47,059 bases of DNA from an uncultured Clostridia bacterium (GCA_930990665.1 CAKNQN010000012.1:1-47059), one strand, 5' to 3'; shown: positions 7,222 to 15,780, counted from the stretch's first letter. Notes: generated by a model not told the origin, from the sequence alone. Translations and numbers: made by a program.

Positions 7222-9007
7222 TCCTGTCACCTCCCATCGAGTTTTCAAGCTCCTCTTTCGAGAGCTGCGAATAGGCGATCTCCCGATACACCTCGCACGT
7301 CTTCATCAGCTCGTCGTGCGTACCCTTTCCCACGACGTTGCCTTCGTCCAGCACGATGATGAGGTCGGCGTCGCGGATGGTGCCGATGCGCTGCGCCACG
7401 ATCAGCGAGGTCGCCCCGCCCGCCTCCTCTTTCAGAGCCGTGCGAAGCAGACGGTCGGTCTTATAATCGAGTGCTGAGAAGGAATCGTCGAAAATATAAA
7501 TTTCCGGTTGACGGCAGACCGCCCGCGCGATCGCAAGGCGCTGTTTCTGCCCGCCCGAGAAATTCGTGCCGCCCTGCGCGACGTGCGCCCGGTATCCGTC
7601 CTCTTTTTCTTCGATGAATTCTTTGCCCTGCGCCACGCGGACGGCCTCTTTCACCTCTTCCAGGGTGAATTCCCTGCCCGTCTTGGAACCGTAGGCGACG
7701 TTGCTCTCCACCGTGCCCGAAAACATGACCGCCCGCTGCGGCACGTAGCCGATCCTGTCGTGCAAGGCGCGGAGTGTGAATTCCCGCACATTGACCCCGT
7801 CGACCAGCACTTCCCCTTCCGTCGCGTCGTAAAAGCGGGGCACAAGGTTGATCGCCGTCGATTTGCCGCTGCCCGTCGAACCGATAAAGGCGACCGTCTG
7901 ACCCCGTTCCGCTTTGAAACTCACGTCGTGCAGGACGTACTCGCTGGCGTCGGGATAACGGAAAGAGACGTGGCGGAATTCCACCGTACCGACGGGCGAC
8001 CCTTCCGGCAAGGCGGAGAGAGGTCCGTCCTCGATGCTCGTCTCTGTGCGGAGCACCTCGGCGATGCGGCGCACCGATACGAGGGCACGGGGAAGGATGA
8101 TAAAGATCATGGCAAGCATCATGAACGCCATGACGACCTGCATCGCATACCCCGAAAAGGCGGCCATCTGCCCGAAAAGCTCCGACCGCTCCGCCACGGA
8201 CGTCAGGCCTTCGATCATATATGCGCCGATCCAGTAAATGGCGAGGGTCAGGCCGGTCATGATCAGCGTCATCACCGGGCTCATGATCGCCATCGCGCGG
8301 GAGGTGAAAAGCTGTGTGTTCGTCAGCTCGTCGTTCGCGCGGGCAAACTTGTTCTGCTGGTATGCCTCCGCATTGTAGGCGCGCACGACGCGCACGCCCG
8401 TCAGGTTCTCGCGCGTGACCGCATTGAGATTGTCGGTCAGTTTCTGCACTTTCCGGAACTTCGGAAATACGACGATGAGAATAAAGAGCATCATCGCGAT
8501 CATGATCACGACGGCCGCCGCCGTGACCACCGACCACTCCCAGCGCCGCGTAAGGATCTTGCAGATCGCCCATACGGCGAGTATGGGCGCCTTGACCATC
8601 ACCTGCAGCCCCATCGAGATGACCATCTGCACCTGCATGATGTCGTTGGTGGTGCGCGTGATGAGCGACGCCGTGGAAAACCGCCCGATCTCTTCCATCG
8701 AAAAGCTTTCTACCTTGTCAAATACCCCGCCGCGCAGGCGATAGGATACCGCCGCCGCAATGCGCGCCGCGAAAAATCCGACGGCGACCGAACTCAGCGC
8801 ACTCCCCAGAGCACACCCGAGCATCAGACCGCCGTTTCGCAGGACCGCGCCCATGTTGGCCGCATCCCCGATCACCGCAAGCTCCGTGATCTTCGACATG
8901 TAATCGGGCATCGTCAGATCCAGCCAGACCTGCACGACGATGAATACCACCGCGGCGAGCGCGTACAGACACTCCCGCCACGTGACGATTCGCAGTTTTT
9001 TTTGCAT
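7214..9007 (-). CDS. ABC multidrug exporter half-transporter (degenerate ATPase subunit)
   Basis: 597 aa: a transmembrane domain of about six helices, then an ATPase domain with Walker A GSTGSGKST and signature FSGGQKQRLAIARA. Two residues differ from consensus: Walker B reads IYIFDDSFSALD, so the catalytic Glu is Asp, and the H-loop reads IVAQRIGT, so His is Gln. Both substitutions mark the non-catalytic site of heterodimeric exporters. The ATG at 9007 (MQKKLRIVTW) was chosen because the longer in-frame start at 9082 would lie upstream of the -35 box of a perfect promoter. The ribosome site is weak (AGGACGGA). First gene of a two-gene operon. Confidence 0.92.
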   Translation of the reverse strand: MQKKLRIVTWRECLYALAAVVFIVVQVWLDLTMPDYMSKITELAVIGDAANMGAVLRNGGLMLGCALGSALSSVAVGFFAARIAAAVSYRLRGGVFDKVESFSMEEIGRFSTASLITRTTNDIMQVQMVISMGLQVMVKAPILAVWAICKILTRRWEWSVVTAAAVVIMIAMMLFILIVVFPKFRKVQKLTDNLNAVTRENLTGVRVVRAYNAEAYQQNKFARANDELTNTQLFTSRAMAIMSPVMTLIMTGLTLAIYWIGAYMIEGLTSVAERSELFGQMAAFSGYAMQVVMAFMMLAMIFIILPRALVSVRRIAEVLRTETSIEDGPLSALPEGSPVGTVEFRHVSFRYPDASEYVLHDVSFKAERGQTVAFIGSTGSGKSTAINLVPRFYDATEGEVLVDGVNVREFTLRALHDRIGYVPQRAVMFSGTVESNVAYGSKTGREFTLEEVKEAVRVAQGKEFIEEKEDGYRAHVAQGGTNFSGGQKQRLAIARAVCRQPEIYIFDDSFSALDYKTDRLLRTALKEEAGGATSLIVAQRIGTIRDADLIIVLDEGNVVGKGTHDELMKTCEVYREIAYSQLSKEELENSMGGDRNA

Positions 9008-9044
9008 ACGGATTCCGTCCTGTATCGAATTTATGCTGTCAGGA

Positions 9045-9073
9045 ATTATAGCATGATTGCCTTCGGCTGTCAA
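9045..9073 (-). promoter_or_regulatory. Perfect sigma-A promoter for exporter operon
   Basis: Minus strand TTGACA (9068-9073), 17-base spacer, TATAAT (9045-9050): 12 of 12 consensus bases. Such strength implies the operon needs active repression. Confidence 0.9.
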
Positions 9074-9113
9074 ATATTTCATATATATTTATAATAAACA
9101 TATGTGAAATATT
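9073..9113. promoter_or_regulatory. Probable MarR operator between divergent promoters
   Basis: Inverted repeat AATATTTCATATAT (9073-9086) / ATATGTGAAATATT (9100-9113) with 13 of 14 positions matching and a 13-base AT-rich centre. It touches the exporter -35 box and ends 11 bases before the marR -35 box, so one occupied site could repress both genes. Inference from position and symmetry. Confidence 0.7.
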
Positions 9114-9124
9114 CCCGAAATTTA

Positions 9125-9153
9125 TTGACAAAAGGGAACCAACTCCTTATAAT
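9125..9153 (+). promoter_or_regulatory. Perfect sigma-A promoter for marR
   Basis: TTGACA (9125-9130), 17-base spacer, TATAAT (9148-9153): 12 of 12 consensus bases. It is back to back with the exporter promoter. Confidence 0.9.
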
Positions 9154-9175
9154 AATGGAGAAAGGAGACAGAAAG

Positions 9176-9634
9176 ATGGATAAAATCAGGGCTGAAAAGC
9201 TGGTACAGCTGTTATTTCGGACGGCACCGCCCTTCCGACGCAACTACATCAACCCGCCGAAGGGGCGGGAATGTTCGGCGCGCCTGCCGCACCACCAACT
9301 GTTCTGTCTGATGATCCTTCGGCAGAGCGGGCGGGAAAGCATGGGGACGCTCGCGGAAAAAATGGGTGTTTCCAACCAGCAGATCACGCGGATCGTCAAA
9401 GAGCTGGCGGAAAACGGATTGGCGGCGCGGACCTTTGACGAGTCCGATCGGCGTTCCGTATACGTTTCCCCCACTCCGAAGGGCCTGGAATACATCCTGC
9501 AGCAATACCGTTTCGCCTGCGAACACATGGAAAAACAGCTGACAAACTGGCCGGAAGAGGACATCGACGCGCTCATCTTTCACCTCTCGGCGATTGCCGA
9601 AATTTTAGACAAAGCGCAAAATGAAAACATATAA
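9176..9634 (+). CDS. MarR-family transcriptional regulator
   Basis: 152 aa winged-helix repressor. The recognition-helix region reads MGTLAEKMGVSNQQITRIVKELAENGLAARTF, and the wing carries the family signature DESDRRSVYVSPTPKG; helical ends form the dimer interface. The ATG at 9176 follows AAAGGAG at ideal spacing; an upstream in-frame start at 9104 would precede the promoter and is rejected. It is divergent from the two-gene ABC exporter, the usual arrangement for a ligand-released repressor of a drug pump, and the operator-like repeat between them fits autoregulation. A strong terminator follows. Confidence 0.93.
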   Translation: MDKIRAEKLVQLLFRTAPPFRRNYINPPKGRECSARLPHHQLFCLMILRQSGRESMGTLAEKMGVSNQQITRIVKELAENGLAARTFDESDRRSVYVSPTPKGLEYILQQYRFACEHMEKQLTNWPEEDIDALIFHLSAIAEILDKAQNENI

Positions 9635-9644
9635 AAATCCATAC

Positions 9645-9678
9645 GGCCCGCGCCTTTTGGCGCGGGCCCTTTATTTTG
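9645..9678 (+). terminator. Intrinsic terminator after marR
   Basis: GGCCCGCGCC, loop TTTT, GGCGCGGGCC, then CTTTATTTT: a perfect 10-bp stem 10 bases after the marR stop. Confidence 0.92.
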
Positions 9679-9690
9679 ATTTCTTCTTTC

Positions 9691-9719
9691 GGCAAAAGCC
9701 CCCTTCTTTTGGCGGGGGC
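9691..9719 (-). terminator. Probable terminator of the dnaX-recR operon
   Basis: Minus strand: GCCCCC, a 10-base loop, GGGGGC, then TTTTGCC. It lies 44 bases beyond the DUF4275 stop and convergent to the marR terminator. Confidence 0.6.
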
Positions 9720-9762
9720 ATCCGCCGCGGCGGATACAGGCAATCCGCGGAAAAAGCGGAAA

Positions 9763-10200
9763 CTAATTTCCCGCTTTTACGGCATAATAAGGGCCGAGGC
9801 CGCAGGAGCTTTCGTGCGTGACGACGTACGTCCAGCGAAAATTTTTGCCGACGACGAAGATCTCCGCCGCGTCGGAAAGCTCGGAACTTTTCAGTTCGGG
9901 CGGGCATTTCCGAAAGGAATATTCGATCTTTTTGCCGCCGCCGTGAAAAGAACTCATCTCCGCGATGAAAGCGCCCTCCTTATCCGCCTTGTCGAAGGCG
10001 GCGTTCGCCGCCGCACCCTCCGAACAGGGCGCGTTGCCCCATGTAAACGCATGCCATAAAAAACAGCCCGGCGCATCGATCTTTTCAAGCATCACTTCTT
10101 CGGAAACGCCGCGCGCAAAGGTGCTCTTCCACTTGCCGGCAAATTCTTCGGAATCCATATCCATGCGCCCGGCGCTCTTTTCGTATTTCTCGCGCTTCAC
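9763..10200 (-). CDS. DUF4275 family protein
   Basis: 145 aa soluble protein resembling DUF4275 proteins of Bacillota. Recognisable blocks are WKSTFARGVSEEV, the family-like CFLWHAFTWGNAPCSEGAAANAAF segment (about residues 47-70) and the C-terminal VGKNFRWTYVVTHESSCGLGPYY. Function is unknown; no enzyme motif or membrane segment is seen. The start is GTG at 10200 with a strong AAAGGGGGG ribosome site. It is the last gene of the mrnC-to-gpsA operon, 23 bases after gpsA, so it is co-transcribed with replication/recombination genes, though this need not mean a shared role. Confidence 0.72.
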   Translation of the reverse strand: MKREKYEKSAGRMDMDSEEFAGKWKSTFARGVSEEVMLEKIDAPGCFLWHAFTWGNAPCSEGAAANAAFDKADKEGAFIAEMSSFHGGGKKIEYSFRKCPPELKSSELSDAAEIFVVGKNFRWTYVVTHESSCGLGPYYAVKAGN

Positions 10201-10223
10201 GGCGTCCCCCCTTTCAGGTCTTT

Positions 10224-11219
10224 TCAGAACTCAAACTTCGTATCCCGCGAAAACAGCTGCGCGATGCGGTCCATGCAGAGTTTTTTCCACTCCTCGACCG
10301 ACTGCGGATGTTCGGCAAAACAGACGTCGTACACCGCTTCGGTGATGGGGAGCTCCACCCCCTGCCGCTCGCCCAGCTTTTTCATGGCCGCGGCCGTCAT
10401 CACCCCTTCGGCGAGTTTTTCGAATTTCTGGCCCTTCACGAGCATCTCCCCGTACATACGGTTGTGCGAATGGCGGGAAAAGAGCGTCGTTTCATAGTCG
10501 CCCAGGTGCGCGAGCCCGTATGCAGAGAGCTCGTTGCCGCCGAGCGCTTTGATCAATCTCGAAACTTCCCGCGCGCCCCGCGACATCAGCGGCCCTTTGA
10601 GGGTGGAGACTCCGCCGCCGTCGAGGATCCCCGCGGCAATGCCCATCACGTTTTTCGCCGCCGCGCCGATCTCGGTGCCGATCAGATCGTTCCCGTAATA
10701 GAAGCGGATCAGCTCGCTCTTGAAATCGTCTGCCAGCGCCTTTTTCAGGGATACGTTGGCGCTGTCGATGACCATGCAGTTGGGAATGCCCGCGGTAAAA
10801 TCCTGGATGTGCCCGGGGCCCACCCAGACGGCGATCTTCTGCGGATGGATCCCCGCGGCCGTGAGCACTTCGGAGAGGCGTTCCCCCGTCTCCACATCGA
10901 TGCCCTTCATGCAGAGCACAAAATATTTTTCCGAGACGTCCGCACACTCCTGTATGCGGCGGATAAATCCGCGCAGGCCCTGCGACGAGATGGAGATGAT
11001 GATCAGCTCCGCCCGCTCGACCGCCCTCTGCAGATCGCAGGTGAGCGTGATGCGCTCGTCCAGCGTGACATATTCGTTTTTGCCCGTATTTTTCAGGACC
11101 TCGTAGGAATAATCACCCTCCGGGCCCCATGACCAGACTTCTTTGCCCTTTTTTGTCGCGAGATACCAGGCGATAAAGGAACCCCAGCGCCCGCATCCCA
11201 GAACAGATATCTTCTTCAT
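10224..11219 (-). CDS. gpsA: NAD(P)H-dependent glycerol-3-phosphate dehydrogenase
   Basis: 331 aa enzyme reducing dihydroxyacetone phosphate to sn-glycerol-3-phosphate for phospholipid synthesis. The N-terminal Rossmann motif is SVLGCGRWGSF (Gly8, Gly10, Gly13). The catalytic-lysine region reads TEIGAAAKNVMGIAAGILDG, and the C-terminal helical domain contains GLAHLGDYETTLFSRHSHNRMYGE, as in the GpsA family (GDLxxTCxSxxSRNxxxG). The ATG at 11219 has GGGAGG upstream; the longer in-frame extension to 11372 runs back into recR and is rejected. Fifty-three bases downstream of recR in the same operon. Confidence 0.95.
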   Translation of the reverse strand: MKKISVLGCGRWGSFIAWYLATKKGKEVWSWGPEGDYSYEVLKNTGKNEYVTLDERITLTCDLQRAVERAELIIISISSQGLRGFIRRIQECADVSEKYFVLCMKGIDVETGERLSEVLTAAGIHPQKIAVWVGPGHIQDFTAGIPNCMVIDSANVSLKKALADDFKSELIRFYYGNDLIGTEIGAAAKNVMGIAAGILDGGGVSTLKGPLMSRGAREVSRLIKALGGNELSAYGLAHLGDYETTLFSRHSHNRMYGEMLVKGQKFEKLAEGVMTAAAMKKLGERQGVELPITEAVYDVCFAEHPQSVEEWKKLCMDRIAQLFSRDTKFEF

Positions 11220-11272
11220 TTTGCCTCCCGTTTGCATTCTGCTGTGCGCGGCCCTTGCGGACTCGCGCCACG

Positions 11273-11866
11273 TCATACCTCTTTGCGCTCCAGAAAAGCG
11301 CGGGAAAGGGTGACGTCGTCCGTGTACTCGATCTCGCTCCCGACCGGTATGCCGCGGCTGAGGCGGGTACACTTGATTCCCAGCGGTTTGAGAAGTTTCG
11401 CAATGTACATCGCCGTGGCATCCCCCTCCACGTCCGGATTGGTGGCGAGAATGACCTCCTCCACCCCGCCTTCATTCACGCGGGCGAGAAGCTCGCGGAT
11501 GCGGATATCGTTGGGGCCTACCCCCTCGATCGGGTTGATGACCCCGTGCAGGACGTGATACACGCCCTTGTATTCGTGCAGTTTTTCCAGCGCGATCACG
11601 TCCTTCGGCTCCTTCACCACACAGATGGTCCTGCGGTCGCGCCGCGCACAGATGTCGCAGATATCGTTCTCGGTAAAATTGCCGCAGATCTTGCAATAAT
11701 GCACCTTCTGCTTGACGTTGCGGATGGCCGAAGCAAACTGCTCGGCCTCCTCGTCGGTCATGGATATGATCTTATACGCATACCGCTGGGCGGATTTTTT
11801 GCCCACGCCCGGCAGTTTGGAAAATTCGTTGATCAGCCTGCCGATCGGCTCGATGAAGACCTCCAT
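11273..11866 (-). CDS. recR: Recombination protein RecR
   Basis: 197 aa, full length. Acts with RecF and RecO to load RecA at gaps. Visible parts: the N-terminal helix-hairpin-helix ([16 protein letters not shown]), the Cys4 zinc finger (Cys58, Cys61, Cys70, Cys73 in YCKICGNF...CDIC), and the Toprim domain with [18 protein letters not shown] and [18 protein letters not shown]. It starts one base after the ybaB stop, so it is tightly coupled. The order dnaX-ybaB-recR is conserved across Bacteria. Confidence 0.98.
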   Translation of the reverse strand: MEVFIEPIGRLINEFSKLPGVGKKSAQRYAYKIISMTDEEAEQFASAIRNVKQKVHYCKICGNFTENDICDICARRDRRTICVVKEPKDVIALEKLHEYKGVYHVLHGVINPIEGVGPNDIRIRELLARVNEGGVEEVILATNPDVEGDATAMYIAKLLKPLGIKCTRLSRGIPVGSEIEYTDDVTLSRAFLERKEV

Positions 11867-11867
11867 C

Positions 11868-12197
11868 TCAGAGCATGCCCCCCATGCCGCCGCCGAGCGG
11901 GCCCATCTTTTCCTTATAGACTTCGTCCGCCTTCTTGTACCCGTCGTTGATGGCGGCCATGATCAGATCTTCCAGCATCTCCACGTCCTCCGGGTCGACG
12001 ACCTTTGCGTCCAGCTCGATACCGTCGATGATCTTCTTCGCGTTCATGTACACGACGACCGCTTCCCCGCCGCTCGTGCCGACGATCTCCCACTCGTCGA
12101 GAAGCTTTTCCGTCTCGCGGATCTGCTCCTGCATCTTCTGCGCCTGCTTCATGAGATTCTGCATATTGCCGCCCATGCCGCCTTTGAATCCTGCCAT
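11868..12197 (-). CDS. ybaB: YbaB/EbfC nucleoid-associated protein
   Basis: 109 aa DNA-binding protein that forms tweezer-like dimers. It shows the typical Gly/Met-rich N-terminus ([26 protein letters not shown]), a long amphipathic helix, and the core [48 protein letters not shown], and ends in a Gly/Met tail. Ribosome site AGGAGTAAGG upstream of the ATG at 12197. Sits between dnaX and recR as in most bacteria; the 100-base gap to dnaX holds no gene. Confidence 0.96.
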   Translation of the reverse strand: MAGFKGGMGGNMQNLMKQAQKMQEQIRETEKLLDEWEIVGTSGGEAVVVYMNAKKIIDGIELDAKVVDPEDVEMLEDLIMAAINDGYKKADEVYKEKMGPLGGGMGGML

Positions 12198-12297
12198 ATC
12201 GCCTTACTCCTGTTTTCTGATTTTGCGGCATTTCCTGCCGCCGGTTTTTTCTCTTTGTACTGAATTTTCGGGTACGTACCCGCGTTTTTCTGACCGA

Positions 12298-14007
12298 TCA
12301 ACGGATATCGATATCCGCATCGGGGAAATTCTTTTTGAGCGTTTCGATGTCCGCCTCGACTGGATCCGCCTTCTCTCCCTTTTTCCGGATCTCGAAAGAG
12401 GTGATGCCGATGGATGCGAGCGCCTCCGCCACACTCTTGTGGTTCTCGGGATCGTTCAGCCGCTTGTAAATGGTATCCCCCGGGGCATAGAGCACGAAGA
12501 CATCTCCCTCGAAGGCGTGTTCGAGATCCTGGCACATCGTGAACAGCACGCCGCTGCGCGTGGTGCGGCGCAGCGCCCGCAAAAACAGACCCGGGATCTT
12601 TTTCCGCCCTTCGGGCGTGGAAATATCTGTCCCGCCGGCCGGCCGCTCCGTCCCGGGAGCCGCAGAACCGGCAAAGGGATCCTCCTGCGTCCGGGCAGGT
12701 CGCACGGCCACGCGCGGAGCGCGCGCCTGCGGCGCCGCAAAGGGATCCTCCTCCGAAGGTTCGCTCACCGCCGCAGGCCGCTGCGCCGCAGGTCTTTCCG
12801 CGGGGGCGGTGTAACTCTCCGCGTCCGCGGATGCAGGCATCGGAGCGTATACCTGTGCGGAGCTCAGCTTCTTTTCCAATGCGGAAATGCGCAGAAGAAG
12901 GGCGGAAATGTCACTGTCCGTCTCGGGAAGAGATGCCTTGACGACCGCCGTTTCCAGAATGATGCGGGGGGAAGTACTGTAACGAAGGTCGCTTTCCAGG
13001 GCGGAAAAAATATCGCAGGCGCGCAGGATCGCGCGGCCGTCCGCCTTGCCTGCAATCCTCTCCACTTCCGCATACATCTCCGCGGGAAGCCCGAGAATGG
13101 AATTGCCGTTTTTACACGTCTTTGCCACCGTGCAGCGATTGAGAAAGGTCAGAAGATCTTTTGCAAGCACTCCCGCACCCTTTCCGTCCGCGATCACCTT
13201 TTCCGTCTGTTCGAGGGCGCCCTGCGCGTTGCCGCAGAGAATGTCCTCCCCCATCTTGCAGATCTCGTAAAAATCCGCACTGCCGAGAACTTCGTTCACG
13301 TCCCGATAGGTCAGTTTGCCCTTGCTGTAAGAGATACACATATCCGCGACGGAAAGACTGTCGCGCATGCTGCCCGCTCCCGCGCGCGCAATGGCAGAGA
13401 CCGCCTCGTCCTCGTATTCCTTGCCGATCTTCTGAAATACCTCTTTGAGGTGCGCCTCGATGTCCGCCTGGGGAATGAGTTTGAAATCAAACCGCATGCA
13501 GCGGGACAGTATGGTGGCGGGCAGCTTGTGCGGTTCGGTGGTGGCAAGAATGAACACCGCATGCCGCGGCGGCTCTTCCAGCGTCTTCAGCAGCGCATTG
13601 AATGCCGAATCGGACAGCATATGCACTTCGTCGATGATATACACCTTGTAGCGCACCGCTACCGGCGGATACTGCACCTTTTCGCGAAGATCGCGCATCT
13701 CATTGACACCGTTGTTGGACGCGGCGTCGATCTCCGTCACGTCGAGATTCGACGGATCGGCAAGCGCCTTGCACGCCTCGCACTCCCCGCACGGCGAACC
13801 GTTCACCGGATGCAGACAGTTGATCGCCTTGGCAAAAATCTTGGCCGTGCTCGTCTTTCCCGTGCCGCGCGGGCCGCAGAAAAGATAGGCATGCCCCACC
13901 CTGCCCGTCTCGATCTGATTGGCAAGGATTCTCACGATGTGTTCCTGGCGCACCAGTTCCCCCAGCGTCGCCGGGCGAAAGGTGCGGTATAAAGCCTGAT
14001 ACCCCAT
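12298..14007 (-). CDS. dnaX: DNA polymerase III subunit gamma/tau
   Basis: 569 aa clamp-loader ATPase. Motifs: Walker A GPRGTGKT (residues 45-52), zinc module Cys64, Cys73, Cys76, Cys79, Walker B with DEVHMLS (about 126-132), sensor ATTEPHKLPATILSRC (SRC arginine finger), then the lid and collar domains. Residues ~370-480 form a low-complexity Ala/Pro/Arg linker, followed by a C-terminal tau-like domain (FLRALRRTTRSGVLFTMCQDLEHAFEGDVFVLY) that binds the polymerase. I see no obvious slippery A-run for gamma production. Ribosome site AAGGAGAA. It lies 71 bases after sigH; the small SRP RNA found near dnaX in Bacillus is absent from that gap. Confidence 0.97.
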   Translation of the reverse strand: MGYQALYRTFRPATLGELVRQEHIVRILANQIETGRVGHAYLFCGPRGTGKTSTAKIFAKAINCLHPVNGSPCGECEACKALADPSNLDVTEIDAASNNGVNEMRDLREKVQYPPVAVRYKVYIIDEVHMLSDSAFNALLKTLEEPPRHAVFILATTEPHKLPATILSRCMRFDFKLIPQADIEAHLKEVFQKIGKEYEDEAVSAIARAGAGSMRDSLSVADMCISYSKGKLTYRDVNEVLGSADFYEICKMGEDILCGNAQGALEQTEKVIADGKGAGVLAKDLLTFLNRCTVAKTCKNGNSILGLPAEMYAEVERIAGKADGRAILRACDIFSALESDLRYSTSPRIILETAVVKASLPETDSDISALLLRISALEKKLSSAQVYAPMPASADAESYTAPAERPAAQRPAAVSEPSEEDPFAAPQARAPRVAVRPARTQEDPFAGSAAPGTERPAGGTDISTPEGRKKIPGLFLRALRRTTRSGVLFTMCQDLEHAFEGDVFVLYAPGDTIYKRLNDPENHKSVAEALASIGITSFEIRKKGEKADPVEADIETLKKNFPDADIDIR

Positions 14008-14078
14008 GGCTTCTCCTTCTTGGATCGTCGTATTTTAACAGACAGACGACACAGACTCCGTCCTCTCCGAAAAAAACT

Positions 14079-14672
14079 TCATTCGCCGCGGGCGCGGCGG
14101 CGCGCAAACTTTTCTACCTTTTTTTTGGCGCGCTGCACGGCGCTCTCGGCGCTCCGCTCGCTCCTGCCCGCGCGGGCGGCGATCTCCGCCGCGCTCAACC
14201 CCTCGATGTACAGAAGCAGGGCACGATACTCGGCCGGAGAAAGTTCCGTGCGCAGAAAGGCATAGAATTCTTCTTTTTCCTCTTCGGAGATGAGCTGTGT
14301 TTCCGGGTCGCCGAAGGCGGCCACGTCCAGACCCTGTCCGTCCGCATTGAGAAGAGGAATATAATTTTTCAGCGGGAGATGTTTCTTGCGCGCCGCGCTG
14401 CGGATGGCGCTGCGGATGCGCCGCGCGATGCAAAGATAGGCGAAATTCTTGAAGGAACTTCCGCCCGGACGGTAGTCGGTGATCGCCGCGTACAGGCCGA
14501 TCATCCCCTCCTGCACCAGATCTTCCGCGTCGCCGCCCTCCAGAAAATAGCTGCGCGCCACGCCGCGCGCCGCGTTCTTGTACTTTTCCAGAAGATAGCG
14601 CACTGCCGTCTTGTCGCCCCCTTGCGCCGCGAGGGCGAGATCTTCGTCGCTGCGCCCGCTATACGGACTCAC
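14079..14672 (-). CDS. sigH: Sporulation-type sigma factor SigH
   Basis: 197 aa sigma-70-family factor without regions 1 or 3. Region 2 reads GDAEDLVQEGMIGLYAAITDYRPGGSSFKNFAYLCIARRIRSAIRSA, the SigH/Spo0H pattern (AEDLVQEGMIGLYKAIRDF); region 4 is LLYIEGLSAAEIAARAGRSERSAESAVQRAKKKVEK. In Bacilli and Clostridia SigH turns on early sporulation genes. The start is GTG at 14672, overlapping the rlmB stop in GTGA. The gene order mrnC-rlmB-sigH matches Bacillota (Bacillus has yacP between). The spoIIID and cwlD genes nearby support a sporulating host. Confidence 0.9.
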   Translation of the reverse strand: MSPYSGRSDEDLALAAQGGDKTAVRYLLEKYKNAARGVARSYFLEGGDAEDLVQEGMIGLYAAITDYRPGGSSFKNFAYLCIARRIRSAIRSAARKKHLPLKNYIPLLNADGQGLDVAAFGDPETQLISEEEKEEFYAFLRTELSPAEYRALLLYIEGLSAAEIAARAGRSERSAESAVQRAKKKVEKFARRRARGE

Positions 14673-15382
14673 GTTCTTCTCCTCCGCACCACTTCATACG
14701 CGGCGATGCCCAGCGCGACCGAAGCATTGAGAGAATTTACCTTTCCAAACAAGGGCAAAGACAGGATCTTGTCACATTTTTTTCTTGTAAGAGGGGCAAG
14801 GCCGCGGTCTTCTCCGCCCACGACGAGCGCCACATCGCCGGAAAGGGAGGCGGCATAGATGTCCTCGCCGTCCGCTTCAAGCCCGTAAACCCAGAAGCCG
14901 TTCTTTTTCAGCTCTTCGATCGCATAGTTGACGCCCGGCACGCGCGCCACGCGGATATGGTTCGCCGCACCCTCGGAGATGCGGATGACCGCTCCCGTGA
15001 CCTGCGCGCTCTTGTTTTTCGGAATGACGACGCCGCTCGCGCCCGCACATTCCGCCACGCGGAGGATGCTGCCGAGGTTGTGTACATCCTCGATCCCGTC
15101 GCATACGATCACCAGCCTTGCACCCTCCGAAGGCGCCAGAAGCTGTGCAAAGTCGGCGTATTCGTATTCGGAGACATAGGCGATGACGCCCTGGTGCCTG
15201 CCCGTTTCGCTCTCGCGGTCGAGCGCGGCGCGCTCGGCAAACTGCACGCGCACGCCCTGTTCGCGTGCAAGCGCAAAGATGCGGCCGGCGCTCCCTTCCG
15301 CTCCCTTCTGCATTAAAATTTTATCGATGCCTTTGCCCGAGCGCAAGAGCTCCAGCACGGCGTTCCTTCCCTCTGTTTTCAT
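14669..15382 (-). CDS. rlmB: 23S rRNA 2'-O-methyltransferase RlmB (TrmH/SpoU family)
   Basis: 237 aa SPOUT methyltransferase. The N-terminal substrate-binding domain covers residues 1-75 (EGRNAVLELLRSG...GRHQGVIAYV), and the trefoil-knot domain has the three SpoU motifs: DGIEDVHNLGSILRVAECAGASGVVIPK, LVVGGEDRGLAPLTRKKCD and LPLFGKVNSLNASVALGIAAYEVVRR. Family members methylate the equivalent of G2251 in 23S rRNA. The start ATG overlaps the mrnC stop (ATGA), indicating coupled translation. Confidence 0.95.
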   Translation of the reverse strand: MKTEGRNAVLELLRSGKGIDKILMQKGAEGSAGRIFALAREQGVRVQFAERAALDRESETGRHQGVIAYVSEYEYADFAQLLAPSEGARLVIVCDGIEDVHNLGSILRVAECAGASGVVIPKNKSAQVTGAVIRISEGAANHIRVARVPGVNYAIEELKKNGFWVYGLEADGEDIYAASLSGDVALVVGGEDRGLAPLTRKKCDKILSLPLFGKVNSLNASVALGIAAYEVVRRRRT

Positions 15383-15774
15383 TCGTTTTCTCCCGCCAGA
15401 AGCTCTCCGATCCGCGCATAATCGCCCACAAGATACAAAAATCCGATCACCGCTTCAAATGCGGTGGAAAGATTGTATTCCGCGACAGAGGCGTTCTTGC
15501 TCTTGGTCGGCTTTTTCGCATTCCTGCCGCGCAGAAAGATCTCCCGCTCCTCCTCGGTCAGCGACGGAAATGCCCGCTCGGCAGCCGCCGCCTGCCCCTT
15601 CGCGGAGACGTGCGCCGCAGCGAGCTTTTGCAGCGTGCCCGTCTTGTAATCGTGGCCGAACACGAGCCCTTCCCGCACAAACAGCGAATAGACGGCATCC
15701 CCCACAAAGGCGAGCACCACCGCATTCATTCCGCGCGCGCGCTCGCGCGGCATCGTAGCGTTAAAATTTACCAT
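15379..15774 (-). CDS. mrnC: Mini-ribonuclease III
   Basis: 131 aa RNase III catalytic domain without a double-stranded RNA-binding domain, as in MrnC, which matures 23S rRNA in Bacillus. It shows ALAYIGD-like NAVVLAFVGDAVYSLFVRE (catalytic Asp26), KTGTLQKLAAAHVSAKGQA, RGRNAK and the acidic STAFEAVIGFLYL. The start is uncertain: the ATG at 15774 coincides with the predicted transcription start of the promoter at 15781-15809, which would make the message leaderless; ATG codons at 15753 or 15729 are alternatives, neither with a clear ribosome site. First gene of the long housekeeping operon. Confidence 0.9.
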   Translation of the reverse strand: MVNFNATMPRERARGMNAVVLAFVGDAVYSLFVREGLVFGHDYKTGTLQKLAAAHVSAKGQAAAAERAFPSLTEEEREIFLRGRNAKKPTKSKNASVAEYNLSTAFEAVIGFLYLVGDYARIGELLAGENE

Positions 15775-15780
15775 ATGGCT

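Noticed and set aside
9008-9082. Upstream in-frame start for the first exporter gene (MKYLTAEG...)
   Set aside because: It would lie upstream of the -35 box of a perfect promoter and so could not be transcribed from it.
14008-14078. Possible small SRP RNA next to dnaX as in Bacillus
   Set aside because: The gap is only 71 bases and shows no SRP Alu or helix 8 (GNAR loop) pattern.
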